Source: Salvelinus alpinus (Eukaryota > Chordata > Actinopteri > Salmoniformes > Salmonidae). Taken from it: a stretch of 64,000 bases of DNA. The notes under the pieces are model-generated. The model saw nothing but the letters and a program-made list of their open reading frames with translations, did no database searches and was not told where the DNA came from. The translations under genes and the position numbers were made by a program. The DNA lies in contig NC_092087.1 in NCBI RefSeq assembly GCF_045679555.1, forward strand, positions 79,601,305 to 79,665,304, in the 5' to 3' direction. This document shows, piece by piece, positions 57,125 to 64,000 of this stretch. The first letter of the stretch is position 1. The number at the start of each line of letters is the position of its first letter.

Positions 57125-57500
57125 ACAAGTAACAAGTTGCAGTTTTAACAAGTGTAAATTTGCTGTCCAGGTATTTGTAATGCGAGTCAAGCAGGTGATT
57201 TCTGATGGAAATTTTGGACGGTTGCTTCTGCCGAGTCATTGTGGACGGTTGCTTCTGCTGAAGAGGCATGCGAGCCCGCTCCTTTTGTTGCTGGGACATA
57301 GGAGCAGGTTCCTTTTAATGAAGTGTGGAGAATATATCTATAATTTAACAAAGACAAAAAACAAAGACAAAAAGTTCAAAATAGTAAAATTCCAGAATTT
57401 GAAGTCATTGGAACTATACAAAAGCTGTTTTTTTTCAACTTAATTAGTTTGTGTATAACAAACAGCTTTAGGTGTAGGATCACAGGTTGTCCCTCCAATG
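57125..57500 (-). pseudogene. Chimera of erp27 intron and repeat-protein gene fragment, second copy
   Basis: Identical to 43,960-44,335 apart from one base (aggatcac against aggataac). Confidence 0.8.
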
Positions 57501-57604
57501 AATAGATCAATTGAAGGTCAGCATTCTCATAATATGCAGTTAGTGAATGATTTCAGCAACAGTACTTGGTTTAGAAAAATGTAGATGTTCAAAGACGATC
57601 TGTT

Positions 57605-60600
57605 GCGTGTAGAGAATATTTCAGTTAATTGACATATTCCCAACCAATTGTGTTTTTTGTTCGTTTCTTGAGTTGTTTGGAACTTATTTTTTTTACTTAT
57701 TTTGTACATAATGTTGCCGCTACCATCTCTCATGACCAAAAATAACTTCTGGACATCAGAACTGCGATTACTCACCACGGACTGGCAGAATCCTTTTTTT
57801 TTCTTTAACAAATCCGACAAGCCCGACGTGAATGACATACTGCTTTTCCGGGAACAGGCCCAGATCCCCGTGATTTGTGTGAAGAGAAGGTGGAGAAAAA
57901 GTGGCCAGAGGCTGGTCTGCCTTCTGAGAATTAGTAGGCGATCGAATAAACCCCCACTTCCTTCCATTCTGCTAGCAAACGTGCAGTCTTTGTAAAGTAA
58001 AATAGATGACCTACGCGGAAGATTAAACAACCAACGGGACATTCAAAACTGTAATATCTTATGCTTTACGGAGTCGTGGCTGAACGACGACATTATCAAC
58101 ATACAGCTGGCTATCCGGCAGGATAGAACAGCGGCGTCAGGTAAGACAAGGGGCGGTGGACTATATATTTTTGTAAATAACAACTGGTGCACGATATCTA
58201 AGGAAGTCTCGAGCTATTGCCCTCCTGAGGTAGAATATCTCACGATAAGCTGTAGACCACACTATCTACCTAGAGAGTTTTCATCTGTATTTTTTGTAGC
58301 TGTCTACATACCAACACGGACTGAGGCTGGCACTAAGACCGCATTGAATGAACTGTATTCTGCCATAAGCAAACAGGAAAACGCTCACCTGGAGATGGCG
58401 CACCTAGTAGCCGGGGACTTGAATGCAGGGAAACTTAAATCCATCTTACCAAATTTCTATCAGCATGTTAAATGTGCAACCAGAGGGAAAGAAACTCTGG
58501 ACCACCTTTACTCCACACACAGAGACGCATACAAAACTCTCCCTCACCCGCCATTTGGCAAATCTGACCATAATTCTATCCTCCTGATTCCTGCTTACAA
58601 GCAAAAATTTAAGCAGGACACACCAGTGACATGATCAATAAAAAAGTGATCAGATGAAGCAGCTGCTAAGCTACCGGACTGTTTTACTAGCACAGACTGG
58701 AATATGTTCCGGAATTCCTCCAATGACATTGAGGAGTACACCACGTCTGTCATTGGCTACATCAATAAGTGCATCAATGACGTCATCCCCACAGTGATCG
58801 TACGCACATACCCCAACCAGAAGCCATGGACTACAGGCAACATCTGCACTGAGCTAAAGGCTAGAGGTGCCGCTTTCAAGGAGCGGGACGCTAACCCGGA
58901 AGCTTATAATAAATCCCGCTATGCCCTCCGACAAACCATCAAACAGGCAAAGCATCAATACAGGACTAAGATCAAATCGTAGTACACCGGCTCTGACGCT
59001 CGTCGGATGTGGCAGGGCTTGCAAACCTTTACAGACTATAAAGGGAAACACAGCCGAGAGCTGCCCAGTGACACGAGTCTACCAGATGAGCTAAACTACT
59101 TCTATGCTCGCTTCGAGGCAAATAACACTGAAACACGCATGAGAGCAAAAGCTGTTCAGGAAGACTGTGTGATCACGCTCTCTGCAGCCGATGAGTAAGA
59201 CCTTTAAACAGGTCAACATTCACAAGATCGCAGGGCTTGACGGATTACCAGGACATGTACTGCAAGCAGGTGCTGACCAACTGGCAAGTGTCTTCACTGA
59301 CATTTTCAACCTCTCCCTGTCCGTAATACCAACATGTTTAAAGCAGACCACCATAGTCCCTGTGCTCAAGAACACTAAGGTAACCTGCCTAAATGACTAC
59401 CGACCCGTAGCACTTACGTCTGTAGCTATGAAGTGCTTTGAAAGGCAGGTCATGGCTCACATCAACACCATTATCCCAGAAACCCTAGACCCACTCCAAT
59501 TTGCATACCGCCCTAACAGATCCACAGATGATGCAATTTTATTGCACTCCACACTGCCCTTTCCCACCTGGACAAAAGAACACCCATGTGAGAATGCTAT
59601 TCTTTGACTACAGCTCAGCGTTCAACACCATAGTGCCCTCTAAACTCATCAATAAGCTAAGGACCCTGGGACTAAACACTTCCCTCTGCAACTGGATCCT
59701 GGACTTCCTGACTGGCTGCCCGCAGGTGGTAAGGGTAGGTAACAACACATCCACCACACTGATCCTCAACACAGGGGGCCATCAGGGGTGCGTGCCCAGT
59801 CCCCTCCTGTACTCCCTGTTCACTCATGACTGCATGGCCAGGCACGACTCCAACACCATCATTAAGTTTGTCGACGACACAACAGTGGTAGGCCTGACCA
59901 CCGACAACGGCGAGACAGCCTATAGGGAGGAGGTCAGAGACCATGCCATGTGGTGCAAGGACAACAACCATTCCCTCAACGTGATCAAGACAAAGGAGAT
60001 GATTGTGGACTACAGGAAAGAGAGGACCGAGCATTCCCCTATTCTCATCGACGGGGCTGTACTGGAGCAGGTTGAGAGCTTCAAGTTCCTTGGTGTCCAA
60101 ATCACCAACAAACTAACATGGTCCAAGCACACCAAGACAGTCGTGAAGCGGGCACGACAAAACCTATTCCCCCTCAGGAGACTGAAAAGATTTGGCATGG
60201 GTCCTCATATTCTCAAAATGTTCTACAGCTGCACCATCGAGAGTATCCTGACTGGTTGCATCACTGCCCGGTATGGCAACTGCTCAGCCTCCAACTGCAA
60301 GGCACTACAGAGGGTAGCGTGAACGGCCTAGTACATCACTGGGGCCAAGCTTCCTGCCATCCAGGGCCTCTATACCAGGCGGTGTCAGTTGTGTCAGGCC
60401 TTAAAAATTGTCAAAGACTCCAGCCACCCTAGTCATAGACTGTTTTCTCTGCTACCGCATGGCAAGCGGTACCGGAGCGCCAACTCTAGGTCCAAGAGGC
60501 TTTTAAACAGCGTCTACCCCCAAGGCATAAGATCCAGAACATCTAATCAAACGGCTACCCAGACTATTTGCATCCCCCCCTTTACACCGCTGCTACTTTC

Positions 60601-60876
60601 TATGGTTATCATCTATGCATAGTCACTTTAATAACTCCACCTACATGTACATATTACCTCAACTAACCGGTGCACCTGCACATTGACTCTGTACCCCCCT
60701 GTATATAGTCTCGCTATTGTTATTTTACTGCTGCTCTTTAATTACTTGTTACTTTTATTTCTTATTCTTATTCATATTTGTTTTTAACTGCATTGTTGTT
60801 TAGGGGCTCGTAAGTAAGTGTTTCACTGTAAGGTCTACACCTGTATTCGGTGCAATTGACTAATAAAATTTGATTT
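57605..60876 (+). mobile_element. CR1/L2-group LINE, second copy
   Basis: Copy of 44,440-47,711 with the same stops and frame breaks. Differences include gtgatcag against gtggtcag near 58,648 and gaggtgcc against gagtggcc near 58,864. It arose by segmental duplication, not retrotransposition. Confidence 0.88.
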
Positions 60877-61168
60877 GATTCCTACCTATAACTACATCTA
60901 AAGTATGAACATACTGTATGAGTAAGGTCTGACATTTCCCCACTGGACATTGACCATGTTAACATGAGCACAGCAGTCTGGATTGTAGCTCATATCCCAC
61001 ATACGGTCTTATTCGGGATGAGCTCTTTACATGCATTTTGATATCCCGCTCATGAGTATCCCTGTATCCATGAATAAACAGAATATTCCTCATTTAAGTG
61101 TATGGGTTAAATGGAATAGTAACTGAAATATGGACACTGACGGCAGGACTATGCACGCGAGAGGGTAG

Positions 61169-61865
61169 CTCCAGGTCATCTATAAATCTATGCTAGGTTA
61201 AGCTCCGCCTTATCTCAGCTCAATGGTCACGATAACAACACCCACCCGTAGCACACGCTCCAGCAGGTATATCTCACTGGTCGTCCCCAAAGCCAACACC
61301 TCCTTTGGCCGCCTTTCCTTCCAGTTCTCTGCTGCCAATGACTGGAATGAATTGCAAAAATCGCTGAAGTTGGAGACCTATATTTCCCTCACTAACTTTA
61401 AACATCAGCTATCTGAGCAGCTTACCGATCGCTGCAGCTGTTCACAGCCCATCTGTAAATAGCCCATCCAATCTACCTACCGCATCCCCATATTGTTTAT
61501 ATTTACTTTTCTGCACACCAGTATTTCTACTTGCACATCCTCATCTGCTCATCTATCACTCCAGTGTTAATTTGCTAGAGTGGGGTAACATCTCACAGCA
61601 AGAACTGGCAAATCTGGTACAGTCCATGAGGAGATGCACTGCAGTACTTAATGCAGCAGGTGGCCACACCAGATTCTGACTGTTACTTTTGATTTTGTCT
61701 CCCCCTTTGTTCAGGGACACATAATTCCATTTCTGTTAGTCATGTCTATGGAACTTGTTCAGTTTGTCTCAGTTGTAGAATCTTATGTTCATACAAATAT
61801 TTACACGTTAAGTTTGCTGAAAATAAACAGGTGACAGTGAGAGGAAGTTTCTTTTTTGCAGAGTT
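61169..61865 (+). mobile_element. L2 and Tc1 3' fragments, second copy
   Basis: Copy of 48,004-48,700. The L2-Tc1 junction is at about 61,579. Confidence 0.82.
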
Positions 61866-62795
61866 TATTAACTTCAGTTGCAGTGAAATGATAAAAATGT
61901 ATCTTTACATTGTCTTGGGAACAGGAGTGGATATATATTTCTATCAGCGTCTCAGGGAAAATGCGAATGGACGTGTAATGTGCAAGCAGACAGCATTTCA
62001 ACCACATAAAATACACACCCAAGACTAACTGAAGTAACAATTCTCAGCTTTCCATTTCCTTAAAATCTGTCAGAATTACATTTGGCACAGGACCAATGTT
62101 TCCACTGTGTTCTAGCATGCTACCTGGTCCTTAATTTTACCTGTTAAGATTACTAATGCATTCATTCTATCAACGTAAGACATTTGTGAGCACTACTTTA
62201 GTCTTCTGAGGCAACAAGTTATGACAGAAGAGAAGCTGCATGTATGAAACTATAGTTGACAAATGGCCTACCTAATGTAAGCAGAAACCTGTCTAAATTA
62301 GGGGTGAAAGTAGCCATTAAGCTCAGTTATGGTGGATCAAACTGAGCAGGTAGCCCACTTTAAATTGATTTGTTTGAGAGTCAGACAACCATGAGATACG
62401 AAACGGAGCCTGTGCATACCACAAAAACAGAATTCAGAGGTTTACATGCCACAGTAGCCCATCTCCGGGGTACAAGCTTTCTCAGGTTTTTGTAAAACAG
62501 GATTTGATGTTTACATGTCAACACAAAATAAATACTTCAGTATCCCGAGTAACGGAATATTGATGTAAACGTGGTCAGTGGCTTTAACGTAGATCCAATC
62601 TTGGGATTTGTCAACCAGCAGCAAAGATACAAATAAATTATATATTTGAAATCCAAAAGATTAGGAACTGTGAACCACATTCCCTTTTACTACAAATTGC
62701 AATGGCAACTAACACTGTTCTCAACCAGCAAGCCAAAGGTAGACATTAAACACAGTATTTCAAAACACAAGGAGGCACTTTTAAAGGTACAATAT

Positions 62796-62801
62796 TTTAT
62801 T
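62796..62801 (-). terminator. Gene 5 polyadenylation signal
   Basis: AATAAA on the minus strand, at the position expected from gene 4 plus 13,165. Confidence 0.7.
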
Positions 62802-63331
62802 GTTTTACAAGTAATGCAGGGTAGCATGAGCAGCAGCAACTCTCTGTCCGACGCAAAAGCATACAGTGGAAGCTTAAAGTGTCAGCAACAACTCAGAATT
62901 GTTATCCAAAGGATGAATCTACCATTGCAATTCTGTTGATAGATGATTAGTACAAAGGATTTCAAAATCAGAACGCAGTTCAGATGACTGTAAAAAAATG
63001 TACATGACATTGCATCCCAGTAGCTGTTCCCTTGTGGTGGGGTTCCTTTAGCAGGTTGTCAGTTTTTAGCAGGTGGGGATATGCTTGGTTCAGAGATGCC
63101 AACGTCACTACGGTCCTTGAGAGCATCTCCGCTATCAAAAAGGTATAACCTCCCCAGTGGTGTGGCAGGTTTGGGAGTAGACAGTTTTGCCATTCTCATA
63201 CACCGATTTGTAACTATATTGGGATGAGAATTGGCTGTTCAAAGATGCTGCCTTGAACGCTGCTGGAGCTGACACATTGGGTGCTTTCATTGTCACCGTC
63301 AGACCCAAAATCCTGAGAAACATCACTGCTG

Positions 63332-64000
63332 CTAAAATCCATGTTGCTTGAGGAGTTGGCCCTCCTGTTCAAGGCCTGTGGCTCCTGCCGAGGCAAGGGC
63401 GCCTGTGGCTCCTGCCGAGGCAAGGGCGCCTGTGGCTCCTGCCGAGGCAAGGGCGCCTGTGGCTCCTGCCGAGGCAAGGGCGCCTGTGGCTCCTGCCGAG
63501 GCAAGGGCGCCTGTGGCTCCTGCCGAGGCAAGGTGGCCTGTGGCTCCTGCCGAGGCAAGGGCGCCTGTGGCTCCTGCCGAGGCAAGGGCGCCTGTGGCTC
63601 CTGCCGAGGCAAGGTGGCCTGTGGCTCCTGCCGAGGCAAGGTGGCCTGTGGCTCCTGCCGAGGCAAGGTGGCCTGTGGCTCCTGCCGAGGCAAGGTGGCC
63701 TGTGGCTCCTGCCGAGGCAAGGTGGCCTGTGGCTCCTGCCGAGGCAAGGTGGCCTGTGGCTCCTGCCGAGGCAAGGTGGCCTGTGGCTCCTGCCGAGGCA
63801 AGGGCGCCTGTGGCTCCTGCCGAGGCAAGGGCGCCTGTGGCTCCTGCCGAGGCAAGGGCGCCTGTGGCTCCTGCCGAGGCAAGGGCGCCTGTGGCTCCTG
63901 CCGAGGCAAGGGCGCCTGTGGCTCCTGCCGAGGCAAGGGCGCCTGTGGCTCCTGCCGAGGCAAGGGCGCCTGTGGCTCCTGCCGAGGCAAGGGCGCCTGT
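63332..64000 (-). CDS. Repeat-protein gene 5, 3' part only (truncated by the window)
   Basis: Only the end of the large exon is present. The gene 3-type frame (GALASAGAT units) is open from the window edge to LLKQHGF and TAG at 63332-63334. The ancestral frame (PRQEPQA(P/T)L units) is also open and continues into the C-terminal module, reaching SIFEQPILIPI and stopping at 63,214. The module has the same two frame breaks as genes 3 and 4. Without exons 1 and 2 the used frame cannot be proven; by analogy with genes 3 and 4 it is the A/G/S frame. Confidence 0.5.
   Translation of the reverse strand, partial: TGALASAGATGALASAGATGALASAGATGALASAGATGALASAGATGALASAGATGALASAGATGALASAGATGHLASAGATGHLASAGATGHLASAGATGHLASAGATGHLASAGATGHLASAGATGHLASAGATGALASAGATGALASAGATGHLASAGATGALASAGATGALASAGATGALASAGATGALASAGATGALASAGATGLEQEGQLLKQHGF
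63373..64000 (-). repeat. 27-bp tandem array in gene 5 (at least 23 units)
   Basis: It is longer than the 14-unit array of its near-identical twin gene 4. Two unit types occur: gcgcc (QAPL in the ancestral frame) and gtggcc (QATL). Seven QATL units stand in one uninterrupted block (about 63,606-63,790), with another single one near 63,534. The array continues past the window end. Confidence 0.95.

Larger units (their letters stand above)
56823..64000. repeat. Right copy of the 13,165-bp-offset duplication (runs off the window)
   Basis: It carries copies of the erp27 exon relic (56,823-56,936, cut by the breakpoint), the erp27/repeat-gene chimera, the LINE, the L2 and Tc1 fragments, and the 3' half of gene 5. 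Confidence 0.95.

Overview
This window looks like repeat-rich nuclear DNA of a salmonid fish (Salmo, Oncorhynchus or a close relative). It carries a Sleeping Beauty-family Tc1 element, several other Tc1 families, piggyBac-like and hAT elements, L2- and CR1/L2-type LINEs and high-copy fish repeats. Genes are split by GT-AG introns. I saw no bacterial features, CRISPR array or RNA genes.

The backbone is an array of related host genes, all on the minus strand, encoding secreted low-complexity proteins. Gene 1 is at about 17.83-20.62 kb, gene 2 at 38.41-41.31 kb, gene 3 at 33.50-35.80 kb, gene 4 at 49.63-52.19 kb and gene 5 at 62.80 kb to the window end. A broken fragment lies at 44.04-44.33 kb, with its copy at 57.2-57.5 kb. 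Each better-preserved copy has a 29-nt first coding exon, a 53-59-nt second exon completing a signal peptide, and one large repeat-filled exon; genes 1 and 2 add a tiny fourth coding exon. Gene 2 is intact (about 824 aa, Q/P/W-rich). Gene 1 has a nonsense codon inside its repeats. In genes 3 and 4 the spliced frame runs through homologous repeat DNA in a different reading frame, giving an Ala/Ser/Thr/Gly-rich chain with many N-A-S sequons. I do not recognise the family by name.

Upstream of each gene, on the same strand, lie pieces of a second host gene, ERP27 (an ER protein with PDI b and b' domains). Four consecutive exons survive at 3.8-5.1 kb. Single-exon relics lie at 23.7, 43.4-43.8 and 56.8 kb. 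The ancestral unit was therefore 'erp27 - about 3 kb spacer - repeat-protein gene', copied several times. The left edge of the window is the spacer of another unit, so a further gene probably lies just outside.

Layout: 0-5 kb spacer and erp27; 5-17.6 kb mostly transposons; 17.6-24 kb gene 1 unit; 24-32.6 kb LINE, piggyBac-like element and a triple nest (Tc1, L2, piggyBac-like); 32.6-38.3 kb gene 3 unit; 38.3-44.3 kb gene 2 unit and chimeric relic; 44.4-54.6 kb LINE and gene 4 unit; 54.6-56.8 kb antisense L2 and short repeats; from 56.82 kb a near-identical copy of 43.66-50.8 kb at an offset of 13,165 bp.

The main biological point is the repeat genes: one ancestral repeat DNA read as Q/P/W-rich protein in genes 1 and 2 and, after a frame switch, as an S/T/A-rich, sequon-dense protein in genes 3 and 4.
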